Below are positions 8,765 through 15,038 of a stretch of 19,616 nt of DNA, in pieces (position 1 is the first letter of the stretch; the number at the start of each line of letters is the position of its first letter). Origin of the DNA: JBGPBY01 sp041481485 (lineage in GTDB: Bacteria > Acidobacteriota > Terriglobia > 20CM-2-55-15); the NCBI GenBank assembly GCA_041481485.1, contig JBGPBY010000068.1:1-19616 (forward strand), written 5' to 3'. Made by a program: the position numbers and the translations under genes. Below the pieces are notes generated by a model that was not told the DNA's origin, ran no database searches, and saw only the letters and a list, made by a program, of their open reading frames with translations.

Positions 8765-9238
8765 TCACTCACCGAAGGTATAACCGATTCCCAGCTTGAA
8801 CGAAGGGCTGTCCATTGCCCCTGCTTTCACTTCGACGAACACGCCTCGTTTCTTTCGAATGCCACCCAGAAAGTTAAATCCCGGGCCGACGTGAGTGTTG
8901 TTCCCCGATTTGTTGTGAAAATTCCGTATGACCAGTGCGGGGCCGGCGCCAACATACGGAGTCCAGGAGGACTTGGACAGGCTCAGCATGTAGGCGAACT
9001 CTCCATTCAATCCGACTAAAGTCGAACTGTCTCCAAATCCGATTTCGAAGTCGGGCCGGAACCACAGATCCTTGATCACCTGGCCCGCCATGACATGTCC
9101 TCCGACATAGAATTGATTCGGACTTGCACTGATTCCTGCGACCAGCCCGACATTGCGTTCGGCGAATGCCGAAATTGAAAAACTGAGGAATAGTACGAAA
9201 ATAAATCCAAGACGCAACTTCCACGTGTCCCTGGGCAT
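8765..9238 (-). CDS. Small outer-membrane beta-barrel protein
   Basis: The protein is 157 aa with a signal peptide (positive n-region, long hydrophobic core, cleavage probably after AFA at about 24-26). The rest alternates short amphipathic beta strands with Gly/Asn/Ser turns (for example FYVGGHVMAGQ, TPYVGAGPALVI, GFNFLGGIRKKRG). It ends in a beta-signal-like GIGYTF close to the C-terminus. The size fits an eight-stranded OmpA/OmpX-like barrel with no periplasmic domain. No specific family is recognised. Its stop codon is separated from the convergent lipoprotein gene stop by a single base, so there is no room for a terminator between them. A purine-rich GAGAGAGAG tract precedes the start. 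It lies downstream of the OmpA-domain lipoprotein on the same strand, with the 9287-9509 palindrome between them. Confidence 0.8.
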   Translation of the reverse strand: MPRDTWKLRLGFIFVLFLSFSISAFAERNVGLVAGISASPNQFYVGGHVMAGQVIKDLWFRPDFEIGFGDSSTLVGLNGEFAYMLSLSKSSWTPYVGAGPALVIRNFHNKSGNNTHVGPGFNFLGGIRKKRGVFVEVKAGAMDSPSFKLGIGYTFGE

Positions 9239-9286
9239 TTCCAGCTCTCTCTCTCTACTTTGATCAAACGATCTGTGAATCTGTGA

Positions 9287-9509
9287 ATGAATGCGCTTCC
9301 CGATCCCGATGTAGGGGCGGTCTATGAAGGTGTGAGGAAATGGTCAATGGTCAATTCTCAATTGTCATGTGTCATTTTTGGATGCGCCTGCGGCGCGGCT
9401 TCTTTAAGAAATGATTGCGCGAAGCGCCACCACCGATGACAAATGACAAATGAGAATTGACCATTGACCTTTCCTCACACCCTCATAGACCGCGCCTACA
9501 GTCGCTCAA
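9287..9509. repeat. Nested long palindrome, member of the GTAGGGGCGGTCTATGA family
   Basis: Arms 9311-9375 and 9436-9499 are reverse complements over about 64 bp with a few mismatches and one indel. The outer part is GTAGGGGCGGTCTATGA and its complement. The next layer is GGTGTGAGGAAA. The inner layer is degenerate 7-mers (TGGTCAA, TTCTCAA, TTGTCAT types). The 60-nt centre has its own small GC hairpin. The flank GAATGAATGCG plus TTCCC on the left and AGTCGCTCA on the right are shared with the element at 18546-18654, so the family boundary is wider than the stem. It fills most of the 319-bp gap between the two minus-strand envelope genes and may end transcription from the upstream one. No coding sequence is visible in it. 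Confidence 0.88.
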
Positions 9510-9557
9510 TTCGGATTTAGTCTCACCCTTCTGCGATCGTTCCGCGATCCCGGCGTG

Positions 9558-10361
9558 TTAGTTCGTGGCAACTGCTCCTGACGAATGTGGCGTCATCACG
9601 CGGACGATCGTAGCGCGATTCTGTTCCCGTCCTTCCTTGGTCTTGTTGTCGGCGACAGGTTTCTCCTTGCCCATACTGATTTGATAGATCCTCTGAATGG
9701 ACACGTCGGAATGGACTACCAGATAACGGAGAACTGCATCAAGCCGCTGCTGGCCAAGCCGGATGTTGTAATCCGCATCTCCGGAGGAGTCCGTACGTCC
9801 TTCCAGGACAATGACGGCATCCGGATCCTGTTTGAGTTTTTGTGCGATTCCATCGAGAACAGGTTCGTATTCCTTCTGGAGTTTCGCGCTATTGAATGCA
9901 AAGCGAACAGCGTCTTCGGAAGCAACGCCGAAATTGTTGCGGTTGGCAAACTGATTCGAGAGCCCGTCCACCCGCTTTCCAGTTTCTCCTATCGCCGTTT
10001 TGTTTGTATCTGAAGCGGACATCGCGCCGGCTGCTTTCGCGTCTGCAGCCCGGACGTCGTTCTTCGTAGTGGCCAATTGAGAATTCGTATCCTGGATTTG
10101 CGCAACGTTGTCTTTGATCTGACTGGAGTTTTCCTTTGTCAGGCGGGACGTTTCACCAACCTGATCGGAGAGCTCCTTAACATTGCTATCCACGCGTTGA
10201 ACGTTCTTGTCCGTGGTATCTATTTTGGTATCCACTTTCGCTGAGAGCTGATCGGACGAATCCTTTACCTGGTGCCGAACGTAGCCTTTGGACGCACACC
10301 CGAACGAGAACACCAGCAGCATCGCGGCGACACCGAACTTTGGAACGATCGTAAATTTCAT
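9558..10361 (-). CDS. OmpA-domain lipoprotein with coiled-coil spacer
   Basis: The protein is 267 aa. The start at 10361 is set by GGGGAGG 9 nt upstream; a longer frame to 10427 would cross the promoter. A signal segment ends SFGC with lipid-modified Cys22. Residues 30-140 are polar, Ala/Asp/Lys/Thr-rich and heptad-like (DSSDQLSAKVDTK and following), as in Lpp-like or Pal-like spacers. Residues 147-257 are an OmpA C-terminal peptidoglycan-binding domain: VRFAFNSAKL, EGRTDSSGDADYN with Asp191, and LGQQRLDAV with Arg206, the two residues that normally bind the diaminopimelate carboxylates. It therefore probably tethers the outer membrane to the wall. A strong -24/-12 promoter directly upstream makes it a likely sigma-54 target; the nearby candidate RNA may pair with its ribosome-binding site. 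Confidence 0.93.
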   Translation of the reverse strand: MKFTIVPKFGVAAMLLVFSFGCASKGYVRHQVKDSSDQLSAKVDTKIDTTDKNVQRVDSNVKELSDQVGETSRLTKENSSQIKDNVAQIQDTNSQLATTKNDVRAADAKAAGAMSASDTNKTAIGETGKRVDGLSNQFANRNNFGVASEDAVRFAFNSAKLQKEYEPVLDGIAQKLKQDPDAVIVLEGRTDSSGDADYNIRLGQQRLDAVLRYLVVHSDVSIQRIYQISMGKEKPVADNKTKEGREQNRATIVRVMTPHSSGAVATN

Positions 10362-10370
10362 AAATATGTA

Positions 10371-10377
10371 CCTCCCC
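10371..10377 (-). promoter_or_regulatory. Shine-Dalgarno of the OmpA-domain lipoprotein
   Basis: GGGGAGG on the minus strand, 9 nt before the ATG at 10361. It fixes the start and is the predicted pairing site for the C-rich loop of the RNA candidate at 13261-13391. Confidence 0.8.
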
Positions 10378-10393
10378 TTTCCACGATCGGAAT

Positions 10394-10411
10394 TTGCAAG
10401 CGGAAGTCCAA
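10394..10411 (-). promoter_or_regulatory. Sigma-54 (-24/-12) promoter of the OmpA-domain lipoprotein
   Basis: The minus strand reads TTGGACTTCCGCTTGCAA: the -24 GG (10409-10408) and the -12 GC (10397-10396) are separated by exactly 10 nt, with the preferred TTGG and TTGCA context. The predicted start near 10384 gives a 23-nt leader containing the GGGGAGG site. Upstream are inverted repeats that could bind an activator: CCAAAA/TTTTGG (10424-10438) and CGGCGC/GCGCCG (10461-10466/10485-10490). Confidence 0.75.
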
Positions 10412-10571
10412 TTCGGCAAATCGCCAAAAACGTTTTGGAATCAGTGCCATTTCGATTTCCCGGCGCAGAGTCCCAAAGGAATTAGCGCCGATCAGGGAAC
10501 TTTTACTTGTTTTTTTGTGGAGACGATCGCTTTGGTGCGTGATACTTTTTTCAATTCCGGGCGAAGTCGTC

Positions 10572-10577
10572 AGGAGG
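10572..10577 (+). promoter_or_regulatory. Shine-Dalgarno deciding the start of the degenerate kinase
   Basis: AGGAGG lies 8 nt before ATG 10586. It favours this start over an in-frame extension to 10394, which would run through the divergent sigma-54 promoter. Confidence 0.8.
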
Positions 10578-10585
10578 GAGTTGTC

Positions 10586-11692
10586 ATGAATCCGATGATC
10601 CAGTCCCGTTCATCTCGGTCTGCATGGGACCGCCTGAGTCAGATTAAGACTCATGGGGAACTTAGTGCCGAATTCAATTCCCTCATTGGAAGTCTGATAC
10701 CATTTGAAGCAGAACTCTACCTCCCCGCCACAAAACGCAAGGTTCAGGACGACGAACGCACAAGCATCAAAAGCAATTCCGACTACGTGCAGGAACTGGC
10801 CCAGCGTCTCACGCAGCCTCAGGGCATTTCCTCACAGCCGGAACGTTCCATATTTGCGTTGCCAATGGTTCACGCCGGTAAAGTGGAAGCGGTTTGTTGT
10901 CTCAAGCCCAGGTTGCCGGACGTATCTCCGATTAGTCCGCCGCAGATCTTCGATCTGATTTCCATATGCGACATCGCTGCAAAGGCGATTGCACGCTTAA
11001 ACAAAACCAATGAGGACGCGCGGAAGAACAGCCGTTCTCACGAAGCCGCCGATTCCGTACCGCAACGATCGCTCAGTCCAATTTTCTCAAAAGTGATGGG
11101 AAGCGTGGCGCATGACCTCCGGACACCCATCACGGTGATCCGCGGATTCATCAAGATGATTCTGGACGGCCGGACCGGTACCGTATCGGACGCTCAAAAA
11201 AAGTGTCTCGATGTCGCTCTTGAAAGTGTCAATCGTCTTGTGGAGTTTTCCGGAACCGTGGGCGGAGCCGCCGCATTCCTGGAAAATTTCCAGAGCGAGG
11301 ATTTTGAGGTTCGCGAAATCTGGAACTCCGTGGCAAGTGCGGTTCGGCCGCAGCTGGATGAGAAGGGTGTGACGGTCAGTGAGTTCATCGAACCCGGCCT
11401 GTTGGTTTCGGGTGACCGCGGGTTGCTGTTCGAAGTAATCGAGAAGTCGATCCTCGCCATGTCCGCCTCGGTTCGATGCGGCGGGCGATTGCGGATTGAA
11501 ATTTCCCGCCGGGCGTCCGGGGACGTTTCGTTTCAAATTTCCCTGCCGGAGGAACAGAACTGCGCGAATCCCGCCGAGGTGGTAACTCAATTGCACTCGG
11601 TTGTGTTATTACATGGAGGGCGTTTGTCATTTACAACTAAACCTGAATCCGGCGCAGTTCTGAATCTTATCTTGCCTGGGTGTACCTCATGA
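10586..11692 (+). CDS. Soluble histidine-kinase-like protein with degenerate ATP-binding domain
   Basis: The protein is 368 aa with no membrane segment. Residues 20-140 are a GAF-like sensory region. HisKA has a good H-box (GSVAHDLRTPITVIRGF, His176) and dimerisation helices to about 235. The expected ATPase region (245-365) keeps the fold rhythm and the late LHGGRLSF segment but lacks the motifs that bind ATP. The N-box Asn aligns with Ala291 (IEKSILAMS), there is no DxGxG where G1 should be (FQISLPEEQ), and no GxGLGL G2. It is therefore probably a pseudokinase or a phospho-accepting scaffold that needs another kinase. It overlaps the next regulator gene by ATGA, so the two are coupled and likely form a pair. 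The gene is divergent from the OmpA-domain lipoprotein. Confidence 0.88.
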   Translation: MNPMIQSRSSRSAWDRLSQIKTHGELSAEFNSLIGSLIPFEAELYLPATKRKVQDDERTSIKSNSDYVQELAQRLTQPQGISSQPERSIFALPMVHAGKVEAVCCLKPRLPDVSPISPPQIFDLISICDIAAKAIARLNKTNEDARKNSRSHEAADSVPQRSLSPIFSKVMGSVAHDLRTPITVIRGFIKMILDGRTGTVSDAQKKCLDVALESVNRLVEFSGTVGGAAAFLENFQSEDFEVREIWNSVASAVRPQLDEKGVTVSEFIEPGLLVSGDRGLLFEVIEKSILAMSASVRCGGRLRIEISRRASGDVSFQISLPEEQNCANPAEVVTQLHSVVLLHGGRLSFTTKPESGAVLNLILPGCTS

Positions 11693-13089
11693 GAAGTGCA
11701 TCGATTCTCGTCGCCGATGACGATCCTGCGATTCGAACATACCTGACCCATTTTCTGACAACCTGCGGGTATGAGGTGGAGACCGTCGAGTCCGGCGAAG
11801 ATGCCATCACGCGTCTGAGCCGCCCTCCGTCGCCGGATATTATCCTTCTCGACGTCATGATGCCGGGTGTTGACGGGATCGATGTCCTGACACACCTCAA
11901 GAAGCTTGGCGTGGCGACCCCGGTGATCATTCTTTCGGGGGTCGACCACGTTAAGACTGTGGTTGAGGCGATCAAACTGGGTGCTTCCGATTACCTGTCC
12001 AAGCCCTTCGAAGACCAGGATCTGGAACTGACCATCAAAAATGCGTTGGAGAAGGTCCAGCTGCGGGACGAAGTGAAAAATCTTCGACGCCAGCTGGCGG
12101 AGTCGGAAGAAGTGGATATGGGAATTTCGGGAAGCCCCCGAATGATCCGGCTGCGCGAAATTGCCCGTCAGGTTGCCGAGACCGACGTTCCGGTTCTCAT
12201 TCTCGGAGAATCCGGCGTCGGCAAAGAGGTCATTGCGCGGTTCATTCACGCGCATTCCGGAAGAGGCGATCAACCATTCATCAAGGTCAATTGCGCGGCA
12301 CTGCCCCATGATCTGCTGGAATCTGAATTATTCGGTTATGAACGAGGCGCCTTTACCGGCGCATTTTCAGAGAAGCCGGGGAAATTCGAATTGGCCGGCA
12401 AGGGCACCATCCTTCTCGATGAAATCGGCGAAATGAGCCCCCACCTTCAGGCAAAACTGCTCCACGTCCTGCAGGATTCCGAATATAGCCGGCTGGGTGG
12501 CAAGCGGGTCATACGCGTTCAGGCCAGGATTCTCGCCCTGACCAATCGGCGGCTGGATCAGGCAGTCGCAAAAGGGGAATTTCGAGAGGATCTCTATTTC
12601 AGACTCAACGTTATTTCCCTTGAAATGCCCCCACTGCGTGAAAGAAGAGAAGATATTCCAGTGCTTGCCTCTCATTTCATTGCAAAGTATCGCGACAAGT
12701 ACAAGAGCTCGGTTAATGAGCTCCCGCGCGAACTTCTGGAGGCCTTCAAGAACTTCAACTGGCCCGGCAATATCCGCCAGCTCGAAAATTCAATCCGCCG
12801 TTTCCTCATCCTTCCGGACCTTTCCATGGCGCTATCCGAACTTCGTACCGATCCAGAGCCGATTGGTACGGTTCCGGATCATCAGCCCACGTTTCTTAAG
12901 GAAGTCGGCGCTCACGCCGCGGAACAGGCAGAACGTGAGGTCGTCCTGCGCATGCTCGACGAAACAAACTGGAATCGAAAACAGGCGGCCCGGCTGCTGA
13001 ACATTTCATATAAGGCCCTTCGCAACAAGCTTAAGAAATGGAATCTTCAAAGCAAAGGGCAGCACGCCGTCGCATCGCATCAATCTTAA
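11689..13089 (+). CDS. Second sigma-54-dependent response regulator (NtrC family)
   Basis: The protein is 466 aa. ATG 11689 overlaps the preceding stop by 4 nt and opens onto MRSASILVADDDPAI; a GTG nine bases earlier is less likely. The receiver has Asp55 (LLDVMMPG) and Lys105. The AAA+ domain has Walker A GESGVGKE (173-180), a canonical GAFTGA loop (220-225), Walker B ILLDEIGE (241-248) and WPGNIRQLEN before the C-terminal Fis-type helix-turn-helix (about 415-452, NRKQAARLLNISYKALRNK). All parts for phosphorylation-controlled sigma-54 activation are intact, unlike its partner kinase. Sigma-54 promoters flank the pair on both sides (10394-10411 minus and 13235-13250 plus), so those are the first targets to test. 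About 33 residues differ from typical length only in the C-terminal linker (380-410). Confidence 0.95.
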   Translation: MRSASILVADDDPAIRTYLTHFLTTCGYEVETVESGEDAITRLSRPPSPDIILLDVMMPGVDGIDVLTHLKKLGVATPVIILSGVDHVKTVVEAIKLGASDYLSKPFEDQDLELTIKNALEKVQLRDEVKNLRRQLAESEEVDMGISGSPRMIRLREIARQVAETDVPVLILGESGVGKEVIARFIHAHSGRGDQPFIKVNCAALPHDLLESELFGYERGAFTGAFSEKPGKFELAGKGTILLDEIGEMSPHLQAKLLHVLQDSEYSRLGGKRVIRVQARILALTNRRLDQAVAKGEFREDLYFRLNVISLEMPPLRERREDIPVLASHFIAKYRDKYKSSVNELPRELLEAFKNFNWPGNIRQLENSIRRFLILPDLSMALSELRTDPEPIGTVPDHQPTFLKEVGAHAAEQAEREVVLRMLDETNWNRKQAARLLNISYKALRNKLKKWNLQSKGQHAVASHQS

Positions 13090-13234
13090 TAACACTTCAG
13101 CTCGCGATCGTTTCTTGCACAGGGGGGTGGTCCATACCACTTCCTCGCCGCTTGCGAACACACACGTGGTCATCTGAAACCGTCAAGGATCTTGTAAGTC
13201 CTTTAATTTCGAACTCAGTCCGTCGATTCAGGAA
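13090..13234 (+). promoter_or_regulatory. Probable upstream activator region for the 13235 promoter
   Basis: This 145-bp stretch between the regulator stop and the -24 box is noncoding. It holds an inverted repeat GTGGT-CCAT-ACCAC at 13127-13140, about 100 bp before the -24 element, and a further GTGGT half at 13166-13170. That spacing is typical of enhancer sites for sigma-54 activators. Which regulator binds is not shown by sequence. Confidence 0.4.
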
Positions 13235-13250
13235 TGGCATTCCCGTTGCA
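13235..13250 (+). promoter_or_regulatory. Sigma-54 (-24/-12) promoter
   Basis: TGGCATTCCCGTTGCA matches the consensus closely: GG at 13236-13237, exactly 10 nt, GC at 13248-13249, with TGGCA and TTGCA contexts. The predicted transcription start is near 13261, 5 nt before a strong hairpin. There is no start codon with a ribosome-binding site for more than 250 nt downstream. Confidence 0.8.
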
Positions 13251-13260
13251 ATTTTGAATG

Positions 13261-13391
13261 AAGTCCCGTGACTCACGGGTTCGAAGCAGATTCCAGCGTT
13301 TGCCGCCCGCAGCCGGAACAGCTCGGCCGCTTCCCCCAAGTCGGACGAGCCTGATCCTGCGGATGCCCCCGCCGCGGGCGGCATACTTTTT
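13261..13391 (+). ncRNA. Candidate sigma-54-driven structured small RNA (~131 nt)
   Basis: The predicted transcript begins AAGU and enters hairpin CCCGTG-ACT-CACGGG (13265-13279). A 9-bp perfect long-range stem follows, GCCGCCCGC (13302-13310) with GCGGGCGGC (13374-13382). It encloses a second hairpin at 13321-13350 (GCTCG and CCG pairing with CGG and CGAGC) whose 12-nt loop is CTTCCCCCAAGT. A run of five T at 13387-13391 follows the closing stem. Promoter, compact nested fold and terminator together suggest a discrete RNA. The C-rich loop is a typical mRNA-pairing seed. No known RNA family is recognised. The alternative is a structured 5' leader, with readthrough into the gene at 13538. Folding was done by eye. 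Confidence 0.55.
13369..13391 (+). terminator. Candidate intrinsic terminator of the small RNA
   Basis: CCGCC-GCG-GGCGG (13369-13381), or alternatively the 3' half of the 9-bp long-range stem, is followed after five bases by TTTTT (13387-13391). The stem is short but all GC. The gap between stem and T-run is longer than ideal, so efficiency is uncertain. Confidence 0.5.
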
Positions 13392-13537
13392 GACTGTCCA
13401 AGACGGTGGTATCGAAAGTCCACAATGTGGCGGTTGATGGTACTTTCATGCCATCACTTGGATCCTGATTACTATTTTTTGACTAATAAAGAAGAACGAT
13501 ACGAGCAGCAAATCCGCTGCGGCAATGACTTAGAGAT

Positions 13538-14029
13538 ATGTCGGATATCCTTACAATTCTGGCATCAACGTTGCTGAACGACCAGCCCGGAGGTGTGTTC
13601 GTGAATCGGGATGAAAAGGCCGCAGCGAAGAATGCCCGTCATGTGAACTCCGGAGTTCAGCCGGATTCTGGATCTTTACAGTGGATCTCCGTTCTTGATG
13701 TGTTGAGCGGAATCGATACTCAGCTTCGGGAGATTCGACTTAATTTTCAGGAGTTCGTTGGAAACATTCAGGATCCTCGCTTTGATGACAAAACCGCCGG
13801 CTCGCAGTACGGAGTTTTCGAGACGGCTGTGAAGGAGAATGCCTTTTCCGCACTGGTGGAAAATACCGAAAGAGCGATTCAGGGAATAAACCAGGAATTA
13901 TCGGAACTGCTGCTTGAGAACTCAAAAGCAAGAGAGCTTTTTCAGCAGAACGGATTGGTTCCGGTTCGCTGGAATGACGGCGGTCGGCTGGACCGCTCCC
14001 TTCTGAAATCCCGTTCCCAATGGGCTTAG
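13538..14029 (+). CDS. Uncharacterised protein
   Basis: No family is recognised. As given it has 163 aa, no signal peptide or membrane helix, and a largely helical, charged composition. Residues about 95-150 look like a coiled coil (VENTERAIQGINQELSELLL). The start is uncertain: ATG 13538 has no ribosome-binding site, while the in-frame GTG at 13601 has GGAGG (13589-13593) 7 nt upstream and would give 142 aa. It precedes the cyclase-like gene by 25 nt, so the two may be one operon, possibly reached by readthrough from the sigma-54 promoter at 13235. The function cannot be inferred beyond a possible scaffold role. Confidence 0.65.
   Translation: MSDILTILASTLLNDQPGGVFVNRDEKAAAKNARHVNSGVQPDSGSLQWISVLDVLSGIDTQLREIRLNFQEFVGNIQDPRFDDKTAGSQYGVFETAVKENAFSALVENTERAIQGINQELSELLLENSKARELFQQNGLVPVRWNDGGRLDRSLLKSRSQWA
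13589..13593 (+). promoter_or_regulatory. Shine-Dalgarno supporting an alternative GTG start at 13601
   Basis: GGAGG stands 7 nt before an in-frame GTG inside the uncharacterised gene. It is much better than anything before ATG 13538, so translation may start here. Confidence 0.5.
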
Positions 14030-14054
14030 GCCGTAATAAATCGGAGCAAATGAA

Positions 14055-14666
14055 ATGAAACCGACTGGAACAGTAACATTCTTGTTCGCCGATATCGTCG
14101 TTGCTTCGGGTATTGAGGATCGAAGATCACCTGCAGTTGGACCCGCCGATCGCTTCGGGCCGGTCATTACAGACGTCGTTGTCCGCAATCATGGAATTGT
14201 GTACCGAACATCGGGATTCCGGTATTGCTGTGCGTTTGTCCTTCCGCTGGACGCCGTCATTGCCGCGAATCAGATTCAAAGCCGGCTGGGATCCGGAAAT
14301 TGTATCGATATCGAACCCGTTGTCTTCCGAATGGCAGTGCACACCGGCGAGGCGAAGGAATCAGACGGCAATTACTGTGGCACAACCATCAGCAGTGTTT
14401 TGCAATTGCTCTCCATCGCCCGTCCTGGAGAGATTCTCATTTCCAATTCGGTGGAGACTCTGGTAACGGAATTTCTCCCTGAGGACCTCCATTTCGAGGA
14501 ATTGCCGTATTCCCGTGAAACCCCTCGGCACGATCGTATTCTTCAACTGCGAAGACAACCGGTTGAAAAGCATAAGGTCTCGTTCCGCAGACCTCGATTT
14601 CACGTGGCGTTTTCGCGACGGCGTGGCTCAAGAGGATCGGTGCCTGCCAGCGCTCCTGCGCATTGA
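14055..14666 (+). CDS. Class III nucleotidyl-cyclase-like protein, probably inactive
   Basis: The protein is 203 aa, with a start preceded by CGGAG. The fold signature is clear: TVTFLFADI at the N-terminus (metal Asp13), FRMAVHTGEAKESDGNYCG in the middle (92-109), and ARPGEILIS with LPEDLHFEELP after it. These match the soluble adenylate/guanylate cyclase domain often found before ATPase/TPR regulators. Catalytic residues are lost, however. The second metal Asp of the GDG loop aligns with Phe55 (RTSGFRYC), and the Asn and Arg of the usual NRAAR helix align with Ser113 and Gln117. It should not make cAMP and may serve as a binding or scaffold domain. The arginine-rich tail (170-203) has no match to the family and ends 20 bp before the 126-bp repeats, so the 3' end may be truncated or rewritten by that array. 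Confidence 0.7.
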   Translation: MKPTGTVTFLFADIVVASGIEDRRSPAVGPADRFGPVITDVVVRNHGIVYRTSGFRYCCAFVLPLDAVIAANQIQSRLGSGNCIDIEPVVFRMAVHTGEAKESDGNYCGTTISSVLQLLSIARPGEILISNSVETLVTEFLPEDLHFEELPYSRETPRHDRILQLRRQPVEKHKVSFRRPRFHVAFSRRRGSRGSVPASAPAH

Positions 14667-14686
14667 TTCTCTCTTCAAATGTGAGC

Positions 14687-14997
14687 TGTGAAATGTTCTG
14701 CTGTACGTTTGTCAAATGAATCTGGCGAACTGACCCACTGGCGCAATTCACACTCGAAATCGTCTGAGACGTGCATTCACGCGGTTCCCCGCCCGGTTCC
14801 CACGTTGAGAGTTGTGAAATGTTCTGCTGTACGTTCGTCAAATGGACCTGGCGAACTGACCCACTGGCGCAATTCAAACTCAAAATCGCCTGAGAACGTG
14901 CATTCACGCGGTTCCCCGCCCGGTTCCCACGTTGAGAGTTGTGAAATGTTCTGCTGTACGTTCGTCAAATGAACCTGGCAAACTGACCCGTTAGCCC
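14687..14997 (+). repeat. Tandem ~126-bp repeats, left array
   Basis: Two full units (14687-14812, 126 bp; 14813-14939, 127 bp) and a partial third (14940 to about 14997) each begin TGTGAAATGTTCTGCTGTACG. Units are about 95% alike. The third unit diverges into 8-bp microrepeats (TTGGGAAA/TCGGGTCA type on the minus strand) near 14998. Long open frames run through the array on both strands but change with each unit and are not credible genes. The array is inverted relative to the copies at 15180-15426. Confidence 0.9.
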
Positions 14998-15038
14998 AAT
15001 GACCCGATTTCCCAATAATTAGGTTCATTTGTGGCGAC

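Noticed and set aside
9294..9308. Minus-strand GG-N10-GC upstream of the beta-barrel gene
   Set aside because: Spacing fits only by choosing among runs of G and C; no TGGCA or TTGCA context.
13274..13290. tRNA T-loop-like GGTTCGAAGC
   Set aside because: Flanking bases do not form a 5-bp T-stem and no acceptor or anticodon arms surround it.
13097..13423. Minus-strand open frame of 108 codons over the sigma-54 promoter and RNA region
   Set aside because: No family resemblance, no ribosome-binding site, and it conflicts with a clear promoter and nested RNA stems on the other strand.
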